Source of the DNA: Bacillota bacterium
GTDB lineage: Bacteria > Bacillota > Clostridia > Peptostreptococcales > Anaerovoracaceae
NCBI GenBank assembly: GCA_028724585.1
Contig: JAQYCQ010000027.1
Coordinates: 1 to 59,245, forward strand
DNA: 59,245 nt
Direction: 5' to 3'
The notes below the pieces were generated by a model. The model was not told the DNA's origin and ran no database searches. It worked only from the letters and a program-made list of their open reading frames with translations. Shown piece after piece: positions 7,280-15,629 of the stretch. The position numbers and the translations under genes were made by a program. Each line of letters opens with the position of its first letter. The first letter of the stretch is position 1.

Positions 7280-8542
7280 TTATTCCACGGTTTTTCCGTC
7301 AGGAACTCTGTCGGCGGAGCCGTCGTGAGCCGCGCCTTCCTCTGCTGACACGTTTCCGCCTGACGACGCGCTATCAGCCTTTTCCTGAATTTCCGCTTTC
7401 TCCTGCAGCTTGTTTGCCTTCCTCTGCTCCAGCCATTTCATGACCATCTCCTGATAGACGAAATCGAGGATAGCCGCGGCAGGGATGCCCAGAAGGATGC
7501 CCCATACGCCGAACATGCGGCCTCCGACTATGATGCATATCAGGATCCATATAGCGGATACTCCCAGCGTGCCTCCAAATAGCTTAGGTTTGAAGATGTA
7601 GCCGTCGAAGGTCTGCAGGAATATGGTAAAGATGATGAAGACCAGAGCGTACCACGGGTTGACCATCAGGAGTATGAAAGCTCCTATGACGCAGCCGGCT
7701 ATAGGCCCGAATGTAGGCGCCAGGTTTGTGACACCGACTATTATCGAGATCAGCGCCCGGTAGGGGTATCCGATCATCAGCATGAACACGTAGTTTATAA
7801 GTCCGATGACTATACCGTCGACTATATCGAAAGCGATATAGCGCACCAGTATATCGTTGCAGCGGCTGAGAAAACCGGTCGTCCTGCTGTAGACTTCATC
7901 GCTCATGACCACTCGCATGAGGCGGGCGCAGCCATTAAGCAGCCTTTTCTTGTCCGCCAGGAAATAGATGGCCAGGATAAAGGATATGATCGTATTAAAA
8001 AGGCTCGCTCCTAATGACACAGATTTGTCCAGCATGCTGCCGGCGCTTCCCGTGATATCTGACGCGACCCTGTTCAGCAGGTCGTTTCCAGCGGCCGTGA
8101 ACTTGTCGATGTTTATGTTCTTGGCGGCAGACTTGCCGGCGGCTTCATTTGCCAGGTTCTGCAGCTGCTCTACATAGTTGTCTATGTTCCTGATGAAGAA
8201 TGTCACGCTCGATACCAGCTGAGGGATAAGTATCACCAGGAGCAGGGTTATGAAAACGATGACCGCAGCAATAGTACATACTACAGAAAGCGTCCTGCGG
8301 GTCTTCTCTGATCTTATCCTGATAAATATCCGGTTTTCGAACAGTTTGGCCAGCGGGTCCATTACATAGGCCATTACCAGCCCGACTATTACCGGCCAGA
8401 TGAAATCTACAAAATTTCCCAGCCCGGTGAAGAGCAGGTCTATGTGCGACAGAAAAAGGTAGACGACTACTGCGATACAGAGCGAAAGAGTCAGCTTGAG
8501 CCACCTGCTCCGCTTCATCTTCTTCCTTGTCTTTTCGCTCAT
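7280..8542 (-). CDS. AI-2E family transporter (UPF0118)
   Basis: The 420-residue membrane protein has the UPF0118/AI-2E pattern: two N-terminal membrane segments, a central soluble stretch rich in Asn and Lys, then a group of segments including YPYRALISIIVGVTNLAPTFGPIAG (residues split over two helices). The C-terminal tail of about 50 residues is hydrophilic and low in complexity. Members include AI-2 exporters and sodium/proton antiporters, and the substrate is not predictable here. A GGAGAAG box precedes the ATG. The 3' end of the coding region carries a mini inverted repeat (7310-7324). Confidence 0.85.
   Translation of the reverse strand: MSEKTRKKMKRSRWLKLTLSLCIAVVVYLFLSHIDLLFTGLGNFVDFIWPVIVGLVMAYVMDPLAKLFENRIFIRIRSEKTRRTLSVVCTIAAVIVFITLLLVILIPQLVSSVTFFIRNIDNYVEQLQNLANEAAGKSAAKNINIDKFTAAGNDLLNRVASDITGSAGSMLDKSVSLGASLFNTIISFILAIYFLADKKRLLNGCARLMRVVMSDEVYSRTTGFLSRCNDILVRYIAFDIVDGIVIGLINYVFMLMIGYPYRALISIIVGVTNLAPTFGPIAGCVIGAFILLMVNPWYALVFIIFTIFLQTFDGYIFKPKLFGGTLGVSAIWILICIIVGGRMFGVWGILLGIPAAAILDFVYQEMVMKWLEQRKANKLQEKAEIQEKADSASSGGNVSAEEGAAHDGSADRVPDGKTVE
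7310..7324. repeat. mini inverted repeat inside the 3' end of the AI-2E gene
   Basis: GTCGGC-GGA-GCCGTC has five of six arm pairs, with a T-T mismatch at the second pair. The same mismatch occurs in other copies. It encodes part of the low-complexity tail. Confidence 0.5.
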
Positions 8543-8564
8543 GTTATGTCTTCTCCGCTTCCGC

Positions 8565-8951
8565 TTACTCGCCGTCGTGTCCCTTTACGGCAATGGCTTC
8601 TATCTCTATCTGGCAGCCCTTAGGGAGAGCCGATACCTCGAAGCAGCTTCTGGCTGGGTAAGGATCAGCGAAGAGCTCGCCGTATCTCTTGTTGACCGCG
8701 TCGAAATCAGCGAGATCAGTAAGGAGTACTGTTGTCTTGATGACATCCTTAAGTCCGAGTCCGTTCTCGGCAAGGATATTCGAAATGTTTGAAATGCACT
8801 GCTCAGCCTGGTCGGCGATATCGTCGGCGATATTTCCTGTAGCCGGATCAACAGGAATCTGGCCTGACACGAATACTATATCTCCCGACGCGAGACCCTG
8901 TGAATAAGGGCCGACTGCCGCAGGAGCCTTATCTGTATGTAATACTTTCAT
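8565..8951 (-). CDS. ridA: RidA-family enamine/imine deaminase
   Basis: This 128-residue protein has the RidA pattern: APAAVGPYSQG at the N-terminus, VSGQIPVDPATG, and a conserved Arg in YPARSCFEVSALPKG. RidA hydrolyses reactive 2-aminoacrylate and related imines released by PLP enzymes such as threonine/serine dehydratase. The threonine deaminase gene lies directly upstream in the same direction, a functional pairing that makes the assignment strong. Confidence 0.93.
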   Translation of the reverse strand: MKVLHTDKAPAAVGPYSQGLASGDIVFVSGQIPVDPATGNIADDIADQAEQCISNISNILAENGLGLKDVIKTTVLLTDLADFDAVNKRYGELFADPYPARSCFEVSALPKGCQIEIEAIAVKGHDGE

Positions 8952-8998
8952 GATTACTTCCTTCCAGATTCAGATATATGAATGACTTGAATTTTCGC

Positions 8999-9029
8999 CT
9001 GCGGAGCAGCATCCGTCCGCTCCGCGGAC
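8999..9029. repeat. two mini inverted repeats joined by CATCC
   Basis: CTGC-GGA-GCAG (8999-9009) is followed by CATCC and GTCCGC-TCC-GCGGAC (9015-9029), then ACATATCCC. The pair lies in the spacer between ilvA and ridA. The same arrangement recurs at 16736, 49750 and 57131. Confidence 0.7.
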
Positions 9030-9046
9030 ATATCCCCTACGGGAAA

Positions 9047-10243
9047 CTATGATACGATCCTGAAGCCTTCCTCTGTCAGCTTCTGCTTGATCTGTTCTAT
9101 CTGGGCGCTGTCCCTTGTCTCCAGAGCCAGCTTTAAGAAGCAGCTGGTGATGGCCATGTTGACATCGCTGCGGTCGTACTGTACTGATACTACATTGCCG
9201 CCGCAGGCCGCGATGATCCTTGAAACTGACTCCAGCTGTCCCGGCTTGTCCTCGAGAGCGATAGTCAGGTCGACATTCCTGCCGCTCCTTACGAGACCTC
9301 TTGTGATGACTCTGCTCAGGATGTTTACGTCTATATTGCCGCCTGAAAGGATGCAGACCACGTTCTTGCCCTGGATAGGGAGCTTGTCAAACATAGCGGC
9401 AGCCACGCTTACAGCGCCCGCGCCTTCTGTGATGAGCTTCTGCTTCTCTATCAGGGCCAGGATAGCAGTAGCTATCTCGTCTTCAGATACAGTCACCACA
9501 TCGTCCACGTACTTGCTGACTGCGTCGAAGGTATGGTCTCCCGGGCATCTTACAGCTATACCATCGGCAAAGGTCGAAGCCGAGTCTATCATGAAAGGCT
9601 CGCCTTTCTTAAGCGACTCTACCATGCTGGCCGAGCCGGCTGCCTGTACGCCGTACACCTTGATATCAGGCCTGAGGCTCTTTATAGCGAACGCGACGCC
9701 GGAAATAAGGCCGCCTCCGCCTACAGGTACGATGACAGCGTCCACGTTTTCCATCTGGTCGAGTATCTCAAGGCCGATAGTGCCCTGACCTGCCATTACC
9801 TGTTCATCATTGAAAGGATGGATCAGGGTAGCGTTCTTCTCCTGGACGAACTTCTCAGCTGCCTCTGCCGCGGCATCGTATCCGCCCGGAACCAGGACTA
9901 CCTCTGCTCCAAGCCTCTTAGTAGCTTCTACCTTGCTGATAGGAGCGGCATCAGGCATGAAGATAGTCGACTTTATGCCGTTCTTTGTAGCTGCCATAGC
10001 CACGCCCTGGGCGTGGTTGCCTGCGGAGCAGGCTACTATACCATTCTTTTTTTCTTCGTCGGAAAGCTGACTGATCTTATATGCCGAACCCCTGATCTTG
10101 AAAGAACCTGTCGTCTGGAGGTTCTCTGTCTTGAGGTAGATATTCGTAGTTTCCGAAAGTCTCGGAGCTTTTATGATATCTGTCTTGCGCGCTACATTTT
10201 TCAGCATAAAAGCGGCATGATATATCATATCGAGTGTAAGCAT
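9047..10243 (-). CDS. ilvA: threonine ammonia-lyase (threonine deaminase)
   Basis: This PLP enzyme converts threonine to 2-oxobutanoate, feeding isoleucine synthesis or catabolism. The PLP lysine is K49 in TTGSFKIRGS. The phosphate-binding loop is PVGGGGLISG, and SAGNHAQGVA and ILSGGNID are typical. A C-terminal ACT domain (about 325-398, TIALEDKPGQLESVSRII) suggests allosteric control. The length of 398 matches the one-ACT form, which is also found in TdcB-like catabolic enzymes. hom lies upstream and ridA downstream in the same direction. The ATG follows an AGGAGAAC box. Confidence 0.92.
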   Translation of the reverse strand: MLTLDMIYHAAFMLKNVARKTDIIKAPRLSETTNIYLKTENLQTTGSFKIRGSAYKISQLSDEEKKNGIVACSAGNHAQGVAMAATKNGIKSTIFMPDAAPISKVEATKRLGAEVVLVPGGYDAAAEAAEKFVQEKNATLIHPFNDEQVMAGQGTIGLEILDQMENVDAVIVPVGGGGLISGVAFAIKSLRPDIKVYGVQAAGSASMVESLKKGEPFMIDSASTFADGIAVRCPGDHTFDAVSKYVDDVVTVSEDEIATAILALIEKQKLITEGAGAVSVAAAMFDKLPIQGKNVVCILSGGNIDVNILSRVITRGLVRSGRNVDLTIALEDKPGQLESVSRIIAACGGNVVSVQYDRSDVNMAITSCFLKLALETRDSAQIEQIKQKLTEEGFRIVS

Positions 10244-10339
10244 TTTTTAGTTCTCCTGTCTGTCCTGAATGTCTTGCTTTAGGAGCTGGGCCCGCCGGTC
10301 CCGGCCTGCTTCAGCCGTGTTTCTGAGTCCACCACCCGT

Positions 10340-10348
10340 TTTATAACA
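10340..10348 (-). promoter_or_regulatory. candidate extended -10 promoter for ilvA
   Basis: Minus-strand TGTTATAAA matches TG-N-TATAAA. It sits just after the hairpin that ends the hom transcript and about 100 bases before the ilvA start, leaving a GC-rich leader with no recognised riboswitch. Confidence 0.35.
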
Positions 10349-10353
10349 AGAAG

Positions 10354-10380
10354 TCTCCGCTTCATCAGATAAAGCGGAGA
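10354..10380 (-). terminator. hairpin downstream of hom
   Basis: TCTCCGCTT and AAGCGGAGA form a nine-pair stem with a nine-base loop. On the minus strand CTTCTTGTT follows, an imperfect T-rich tract, so termination is likely but possibly leaky. Confidence 0.6.
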
Positions 10381-10416
10381 TTTCCAAAAAGACCGTTTTT
10401 TATGTAGAATATCCCT

Positions 10417-10431
10417 GTCCGCGGAGCGGTC
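10417..10431. repeat. mini inverted repeat (GTCCGC-GGA-GCGGTC)
   Basis: Five of six arm pairs surround a GGA centre, with T-T at the second pair, just after the hom stop. The 19-base core CCTGTCCGCGGAGCGGTCG is identical to the copy at 57894. Confidence 0.65.
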
Positions 10432-10451
10432 GGAAAGATTACCTTTAATGA

Positions 10452-11744
10452 TTATTTCTGCACCCTGATAACGCTGTCCACGGATTTTACGAAGGATCTG
10501 TTAGTGATCTCCTGGAGAGCTTCGTCGAGCACTTCCCTGCTTGTCTCGTAGAATATGAATACGAGCGGGATGCTCTCGTCTTCGTTTCTGCTATGGATGT
10601 TCTGCATCATGGATTCTATGCCGATGCCGTATCTGCCCAGCGTCGATGAGATATTTCCGAGGATGCCCGGCCTGTCATCTACTGAAAGCCTTACATAGTA
10701 CTGGTTGACGCCTTCGCCGACGTACTCGAGGTCAGAATCGTACCTGAGCAGCGGCTTCATGTCGTAAGCGCTGTCTTTGTCTATATTTCTGGCTATGCTG
10801 ATCATGTCGCCCACTACCGCGCTTCCTGTAGGAAGAGGGCCGGCTCCCTTGCCGTAGAACATGATATCGTCTACCGCGTTGCCCCTTACGAATATAGCGT
10901 TGAACTCGTTATTGACCGAAGCCAGCGGATGATTGATGTCGATGAGGGCAGGCTGTACGTCACACTCTACCTTGTCGCCGATCTTTTTAGCCGCCGCGAG
11001 CAGCTTGATCTTGCAGCCGAACTGAGTAGCATAGTTTATATCTACCTGGTTGATGCTGGTGATACCCTGAGTAGGGATCTCCGAAGGCGGTACGTTTACG
11101 CCGAAAATGAGCGACATGAGGATGGAAAGCTTGTTGGCTACATCTATACCCTCTACGTCAGCTGTAGGATCCGCCTCGGCGAAGCCTTTTTCCTGAGCTT
11201 CCTTAAGAACTGTATCGTAATCCATCTGGAAGTCGGTCATCTTTGTGAGGATGTAATTCGTAGTACCATTGACGATCCCCAGGACTTCCGTGAAGTCGTT
11301 TGAAAGCAGGGCGCTAGTAAGCGCGTTGATGATAGGAATGCCGCCGCCCACGCTCGCTTCGAAACGGAGCATCACGTGGTTTTCGGTGGCCAGCTTCTGC
11401 AGCATCTCACCGTTTACGGCGAGGGCAGCTTTATTGGCTGTGACTACGTGTTTGCCGTTTTTGATAGCCTCGGCCATATATGTTGTAGCAGGTTCAATAC
11501 CGCCAATCAGTTCTACTACGATATCGATGTCCGGGTCGGTCAGAATAGATTCCACATCCTGTACATAAATGGACTTGTCGATGGTTATACCGCGGTCCTT
11601 TTCCGGATGTCTGTTTAGTATCTTTGTGATCCTGAGGTCGATGCCTGTGGATTCCAGTATTTTTTCCCTGTTCAGCTGCAGCGTGCGGTATGTGCCCGTG
11701 CCTACGTTGCCGATGCCTAGGATTCCTGCATTGACGGTTTTCAT
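10452..11744 (-). CDS. hom: homoserine dehydrogenase
   Basis: It reduces aspartate semialdehyde to homoserine, the branch point to threonine and methionine. The Rossmann motif GILGIGNVGTG lies at residues 7-17. The catalytic domain includes GIVNGTTNYILT and the EAQEKGFAEADPTADVEG block with the conserved Lys/Asp region. A C-terminal ACT domain (about 345-430) suggests feedback control. The open frame extends seven codons upstream, but those codons overlap the AGGAGG ribosome binding site, so MKTVNAGI at 11744 is the start (430 residues). Its position ahead of ilvA and ridA fits threonine/isoleucine metabolism. Confidence 0.94.
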   Translation of the reverse strand: MKTVNAGILGIGNVGTGTYRTLQLNREKILESTGIDLRITKILNRHPEKDRGITIDKSIYVQDVESILTDPDIDIVVELIGGIEPATTYMAEAIKNGKHVVTANKAALAVNGEMLQKLATENHVMLRFEASVGGGIPIINALTSALLSNDFTEVLGIVNGTTNYILTKMTDFQMDYDTVLKEAQEKGFAEADPTADVEGIDVANKLSILMSLIFGVNVPPSEIPTQGITSINQVDINYATQFGCKIKLLAAAKKIGDKVECDVQPALIDINHPLASVNNEFNAIFVRGNAVDDIMFYGKGAGPLPTGSAVVGDMISIARNIDKDSAYDMKPLLRYDSDLEYVGEGVNQYYVRLSVDDRPGILGNISSTLGRYGIGIESMMQNIHSRNEDESIPLVFIFYETSREVLDEALQEITNRSFVKSVDSVIRVQK

Positions 11745-11778
11745 TATTTGTTCCTCCTGAAACATTCTATTTATTTTG

Positions 11779-11805
11779 CCTGCGCGGTCTTTATCCCCGC
11801 GGGCA
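11779..11805. other. GC-rich hairpin in the hom leader
   Basis: GCCTGCGCGG and CCCCGCGGGC can pair around a seven-base loop with two mismatches, between the hom promoter and its start. It could be a regulatory or stabilising leader structure. No known riboswitch class is recognised. Confidence 0.35.
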
Positions 11806-11818
11806 ATATTTGAATAGA

Positions 11819-11848
11819 ATTATATAATACTTTGTTTTCGATGTCCAA
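11819..11848 (-). promoter_or_regulatory. candidate promoter of hom
   Basis: Minus-strand TTGGAC (rc of 11843-11848), an 18-base spacer and TATAAT (rc of 11819-11824) fit a housekeeping promoter. The start of hom is about 75 bases downstream. Confidence 0.5.
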
Positions 11849-11909
11849 TATATAGAGAGGCTATTTGCCTTTAAAAGACTGAAAAACAATTATCGAATGG
11901 GCTGCCTGC

Positions 11910-11924
11910 GTCGGCTCCGCCGAC
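11910..11924. repeat. mini inverted repeat (GTCGGC-TCC-GCCGAC)
   Basis: A perfect six-pair copy of the dispersed family lies between the TsaD-like gene and the hom promoter. Confidence 0.7.
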
Positions 11925-11953
11925 ATGGAGGCTCCGGCTGAAACAGCTTGCTG

Positions 11954-12958
11954 TCAGCGGCCGCTTTTTTTAAGGGCAGCCATACCCAGACGGGCGGTTC
12001 CCACAGCGTTGTCCGACGACAGGGCTTTTTCACCGAAGACTGCCTTTATCCCGAAATGATCCAGACGCTCCGTGAGCTCACGTCTCAGGAAGCTGCTGGA
12101 AGCGACTCCGCCGCACAGTATGACGCTTGAAATGCCTTCTTCCCTGCAGGCAGCTGTTGTCATCCCGGCGACAGCGTCCGACATCCTCATGAAGAGTTCG
12201 GCTGCCAGAGCCTCCGGCGGTATGCCTGACGCGGCCGCCTTAGCGCACGAGGTCTCTATGCCTGACAGGTTTGCCCTGCTTCCTTCCACGTGTATAGGAG
12301 CCAGAACAGGATCATCGTAGACCCTCCTGCCGCGGTTGGAAAAATGCCATTTCAGGTCCGCTGAACCACGCATTGCCGCCGCGTCCATCTCAGGTCCCGC
12401 CGGGAATCCGCATCCAAGGGCTACACCGGTCCTGTCCACCAGCTGGCCGAAGGAGATATCCAGAGTCCCTCCCGCGACTTTTACAGGCATCCCGCCGAGG
12501 AGCACAAGTATCTCGCCTGTACCGCCTGATAAATGGAAGGCCGCGGACCGGCTGTCATCCGGCAGTATTCCTGCCGCAGCCGCCACATGCCCTTCCTGAT
12601 GTGAAAACTCATAAAAAGGAACACCCAGCGCCGACGCTATAGACCTGCCTGTGTTAAGGCCGGCGAGAAATACCGGCATATACGATCCTTCCACCGGACG
12701 CGGCCTAGAGCTTGCGGCCACCGCGGCTATCTCAAGACCGGCTTCATGCGCCTGAGCACACGCTCTTTCCGCAATCTCCGGAATATTGTTTATATGCTGA
12801 AAAAGGGCCTGCGACTGCCGCAGACCCCTTTCGCCCTTTTCAACGGACAGGCGCGTACGCTCGTCAGCGCATGTTCTTCCAGCCTCATCTACAACAGCGG
12901 CGGAAGATGTATAGGCGCTCGTATCGAACGCCAGGACAGCTCTGCTGTTACCTGGCAT
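11954..12958 (-). CDS. TsaD/Kae1-like protein (paralogue)
   Basis: The ASKHA-type fold of the Kae1/TsaD family is visible: VLAFDTSAYTSSAAVVD at the N-terminus, the metal-binding pair in FSHQEGHVAAAAG (His-x3-His), LSGGTGEIL, and LCGGVASSSFLR near the C-terminus. True TsaD makes the universal t6A tRNA modification. This 334-residue protein is more divergent and sits at the end of the mltG-trmR-trhP-asp23-nusB block, so it is more likely a clostridial paralogue than the essential enzyme. It overlaps the end of nusB by 11 bases. Whether it has carbamoyl transfer activity is unknown. Confidence 0.7.
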   Translation of the reverse strand: MPGNSRAVLAFDTSAYTSSAAVVDEAGRTCADERTRLSVEKGERGLRQSQALFQHINNIPEIAERACAQAHEAGLEIAAVAASSRPRPVEGSYMPVFLAGLNTGRSIASALGVPFYEFSHQEGHVAAAAGILPDDSRSAAFHLSGGTGEILVLLGGMPVKVAGGTLDISFGQLVDRTGVALGCGFPAGPEMDAAAMRGSADLKWHFSNRGRRVYDDPVLAPIHVEGSRANLSGIETSCAKAAASGIPPEALAAELFMRMSDAVAGMTTAACREEGISSVILCGGVASSSFLRRELTERLDHFGIKAVFGEKALSSDNAVGTARLGMAALKKSGR

Positions 12959-13349
12959 CGTCTTTCACCATTCCTCCGAGAAGCCCGTTGATGAAGCCGG
13001 ATGATTTTCCTGTACTGTATTTCTTGGCCATGTTTACAGCTTCGTTGATAGATACCTGGGCCGGGATATCCTCTACATAAAGGATCTCGGCAGCAGCTAC
13101 CCTGAGGATAGCGAGGTCTACCGCAGCCATTCTTGATATCTTCCATCTGCTGCTGTGCTCGTTTATCTGCCTGTCTATTTCATCTTTATGCTCAGCTATT
13201 ATCTCATAGACCTTCTCGAAATATTTTCCCGGCTTTTTGTCCGGAAAGTTCTCGATGAAGCCGTCATATACAGCTTTGCTGAAATCGTCGTTCATTCCCA
13301 TCTCATAGATCATCTTCATGAGATTTTCTCTGTCGGATTTTCTGCTCAT
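12948..13349 (-). CDS. nusB: transcription antitermination protein NusB
   Basis: The 133-residue all-helical protein carries the NusB signatures ENLMKMIYEMG near the N-terminus, DLAILRVAAAEILYVEDIPAQVSINEAVNMAKKYS (split over two helices) and GFINGLLGGM at the end. It binds boxA RNA with NusE (S10) in rRNA antitermination complexes. An excellent GGAGGAG box precedes the ATG. It is followed by the TsaD-like gene and preceded by the Asp23 gene. Confidence 0.95.
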   Translation of the reverse strand: MSRKSDRENLMKMIYEMGMNDDFSKAVYDGFIENFPDKKPGKYFEKVYEIIAEHKDEIDRQINEHSSRWKISRMAAVDLAILRVAAAEILYVEDIPAQVSINEAVNMAKKYSTGKSSGFINGLLGGMVKDDAR

Positions 13350-13367
13350 TATTCTCCTCCGTCAGGA

Positions 13368-13715
13368 TCATTCGATATTAAAATGGATCTTCTGCACGTG
13401 GACATCTACGCTGTCCACACTGATCTCTCCCAGCTGTTCTACCTGTCTCTTGACATTCTTCTGAATGTTCCATGCCACCGAAGGGATCTGATATCCATAT
13501 TCAATCACAAGCGACACGTCTATCTTGACATGTTCTCCGTTCCGGCTGATCTTTACACCCGGAGCTTCGATCGTTTTACCCAGTATGCTCTCCTGTATCG
13601 TCTCTGTAAACCCTGCCAGGAGCGAATAAACTCCCGAGGTCTTGAGCGCTGCCGAAGCCGCGGCAGATGCCACCGCTTCGTCTGATACAGCAGCCTGTTC
13701 GCTGTTCTCTGCCAT
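13368..13715 (-). CDS. Asp23/Gls24 family envelope stress protein
   Basis: At 115 residues it has the Asp23 domain: SDEAVASAAASAALKTSGVYSL, then GVKISRNGEHVKIDVSLVIEYGYQIPSVAWNIQ. Members sit at the cytoplasmic side of the membrane and are linked with cell envelope homeostasis. The start lies three bases after the upstream U32 gene stop, and nusB follows, a neighbourhood seen in many Firmicutes. Confidence 0.9.
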   Translation of the reverse strand: MAENSEQAAVSDEAVASAAASAALKTSGVYSLLAGFTETIQESILGKTIEAPGVKISRNGEHVKIDVSLVIEYGYQIPSVAWNIQKNVKRQVEQLGEISVDSVDVHVQKIHFNIE

Positions 13716-13718
13716 AGC

Positions 13719-14960
13719 TTACCTGCCCTGGTCCTGCTGACGGCGGCGGAGCATATATCCCGGTGCCACCACGTATTTCACAGGCATGCTCACTATCTGC
13801 TGCGGATGCGGTGCCACATCTATCTCGTTTCCCTCGTCGTCCTTTAAGTCATCTACAGTCTGTTCGAAGAAATCCGCGCTTCCCGGACCGAATATCTCGA
13901 TAACGTCACCTCTGCGGAAATTATTCCTCTGCTCTATGACCGCGACGCGAGTCTCAGGATCATAAGATCTGACCACGCCTATGAATGCGTATTCTCGTAT
14001 ATACGCGGAAGATTCGTAGTTCTGCGCTTCCTCACCCGGTTTCCCATAGAAGAAACCTGTGGAAAAATGACGGTGGCTGGCCTTCGAGAGCTCCGTCAGC
14101 CACTCCGGCTTGAATCTATAGTGCTCAGGGTCCCTGTAGTAAGCATCTATAGCCGCGCGGTATACCCTCACTACATTAGCCAGATAAAATACAGACTTCA
14201 TCCTGCCTTCTATCTTCGCGCTGGCAATACCCAGCTCTATTATATCAGGCAGATGTTCTATCATGCACAGGTCCTTTGAGTTAAGTATGTATGATCCTCT
14301 GTTGTCTTCTTCTATAGGGAAGTATTCGCCCGGCCTTTTTTCCTCGACCAGGGCGTAGTGATACCTGCACGGATGCGCGCACATTCCTCTGTTAGCGTCC
14401 CTGCCGGTCATATAATTGCTGAGCAGACACCTTCCCGAATATGACATGCACATAGCTCCGTGAACGAATACCTCCAGTTCCATATCCTCAGGCAGCTTTT
14501 CCTTAAATTCAGAAAGCTCTTTAAGACTCATCTCTCTGGCGGCCACTATCCTCTTGACGCCCTGGCCATACCAGTATTTCGCGGTGAGGTAATTTGTAGT
14601 GTTTGCCTGTGTGCTGAGATGGATCTCGGCGTCAGGCCTCTTTTCCTTAAGTATCATCATGACGCCCGGGTCAGAGACCAGGAAAGCGTCGATATCGATG
14701 TCGGCTATCATGTCCAGGAAAGCCGGAAGCTCGGCAATATCCTCGTTGTGGGCGAAAATATTGATCGTCATATATACCCTGGCGCCGTGGTCGTGAGCAT
14801 ATCTGGTGCCTTCCTTCATCTCCCCGACCGTAAAATTCCCGGCTGAAGCCCTGAGCGAAAAACCGGCGCCTCCGAAGTACACAGCGTCAGCGCCATAGTC
14901 TATCGCGACCTTCAGCTTTTCAGCGTCGCCCGCCGGAGCGAGCAGCTCTATTTTTTTCAC
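13719..14960 (-). CDS. U32 family protein, probable tRNA U34 hydroxylase (TrhP type)
   Basis: The N-terminus MKKIELLAPAGDAEKLKVAI and DAVYFGG identify the peptidase U32/collagenase-like family. The conserved Cys set is seen in MCMSYSGRCLLSN and RGMCAHPCRY. TrhP/YrrN/YrrO proteins act with prephenate in the first step of 5-hydroxyuridine formation at tRNA position 34. The trmR gene, whose product methylates ho5U, lies directly upstream with a four-base GTGA overlap, which supports this role over proteolysis. Bacillus carries two adjacent U32 genes here, while this genome has one. The start is GTG with a GGAG box. Confidence 0.85.
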   Translation of the reverse strand: MKKIELLAPAGDAEKLKVAIDYGADAVYFGGAGFSLRASAGNFTVGEMKEGTRYAHDHGARVYMTINIFAHNEDIAELPAFLDMIADIDIDAFLVSDPGVMMILKEKRPDAEIHLSTQANTTNYLTAKYWYGQGVKRIVAAREMSLKELSEFKEKLPEDMELEVFVHGAMCMSYSGRCLLSNYMTGRDANRGMCAHPCRYHYALVEEKRPGEYFPIEEDNRGSYILNSKDLCMIEHLPDIIELGIASAKIEGRMKSVFYLANVVRVYRAAIDAYYRDPEHYRFKPEWLTELSKASHRHFSTGFFYGKPGEEAQNYESSAYIREYAFIGVVRSYDPETRVAVIEQRNNFRRGDVIEIFGPGSADFFEQTVDDLKDDEGNEIDVAPHPQQIVSMPVKYVVAPGYMLRRRQQDQGR

Positions 14961-15628
14961 TGTATATTCTCCTTTCTGACGACGGAAACAGATATCCCGT
15001 CACCGGCAGCGAGAAAAGAAGTCACGCAGTTCCGGTCAGAAGCGATCTTATCCAAAAACTCCCTCATGCGCCTTATGCTGGTCCTGTGGCGTCTTTTCGA
15101 CGAATCGTACTCGTCAGAAGCCGTAGAGCCTCTCATGAGGATATTGTCACAGACTATCACGCTGCCTTCTTTTACATGCTCGAAAGCCGCGTCCCAGAAC
15201 TCAGAATAATGACTCTTGGCGGCGTCTATGAATACGAATCCGAAGTCTCCTTCTATTTTGGAGATCTCCTCGCGGGCATCTCCGCTCACGACCGTTATCC
15301 TGTCCTGATAGCCCAGCTTTTCTATATTCTCTCTGGCCTTTTCAGCCATATCCGGATCCTTTTCTATGGTGATCACCTCAGCGTCCTCACCGAGCGCGCA
15401 GGCAAAACAGGAGGATGAAAATCCCGATGCCGCACCTATCTCCAGCACACGCTCCGGCTTAACTATATTAAGCAGAGTCACCAGAAAGCTCTCGGTATCC
15501 CTCAGGATCACCGGTATGCCTTCCGATTCGGATTCCTCCCTGAGCCTGCCCAGCTCAGGCGTCATCGGCCTGTAAAAGCCGTCCAGGTAGTCTGTTATCT
15601 TTGGGTTTGTAATAAATCTGTTTTCCAT
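14957..15628 (-). CDS. trmR: tRNA 5-hydroxyuridine methyltransferase (O-methyltransferase)
   Basis: This is a class I SAM-dependent O-methyltransferase: VLEIGAASGFSSSCFA binds SAM, ITIEKD is the acidic ribose-binding strand, and FVFIDAAKSHYSEFW is the catalytic/metal segment. Together with the downstream U32 protein it matches the trmR-trhP pair that makes 5-methoxyuridine in tRNA. The frame opens 29 codons earlier, inside mltG. The ATG giving MENRFITNPKITDYL, one base after the mltG stop, matches the family N-terminus and is chosen here. Confidence 0.85.
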   Translation of the reverse strand: MENRFITNPKITDYLDGFYRPMTPELGRLREESESEGIPVILRDTESFLVTLLNIVKPERVLEIGAASGFSSSCFACALGEDAEVITIEKDPDMAEKARENIEKLGYQDRITVVSGDAREEISKIEGDFGFVFIDAAKSHYSEFWDAAFEHVKEGSVIVCDNILMRGSTASDEYDSSKRRHRTSIRRMREFLDKIASDRNCVTSFLAAGDGISVSVVRKENIQ

Positions 15629-15629
15629 A

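Noticed and set aside
10279-10335. 19-codon GTG-started frame in the ilvA leader as an attenuation peptide
   Set aside because: There is no ribosome binding site, the likely promoter lies only five bases upstream, and the codons are not enriched for Thr, Ile or other regulatory amino acids.
10244-10451. T-box or other riboswitch before ilvA
   Set aside because: A GGGTGG stretch recalls the T-box sequence but the rest of the conserved T-box (UGGNACCGCG) and a specifier loop are absent.
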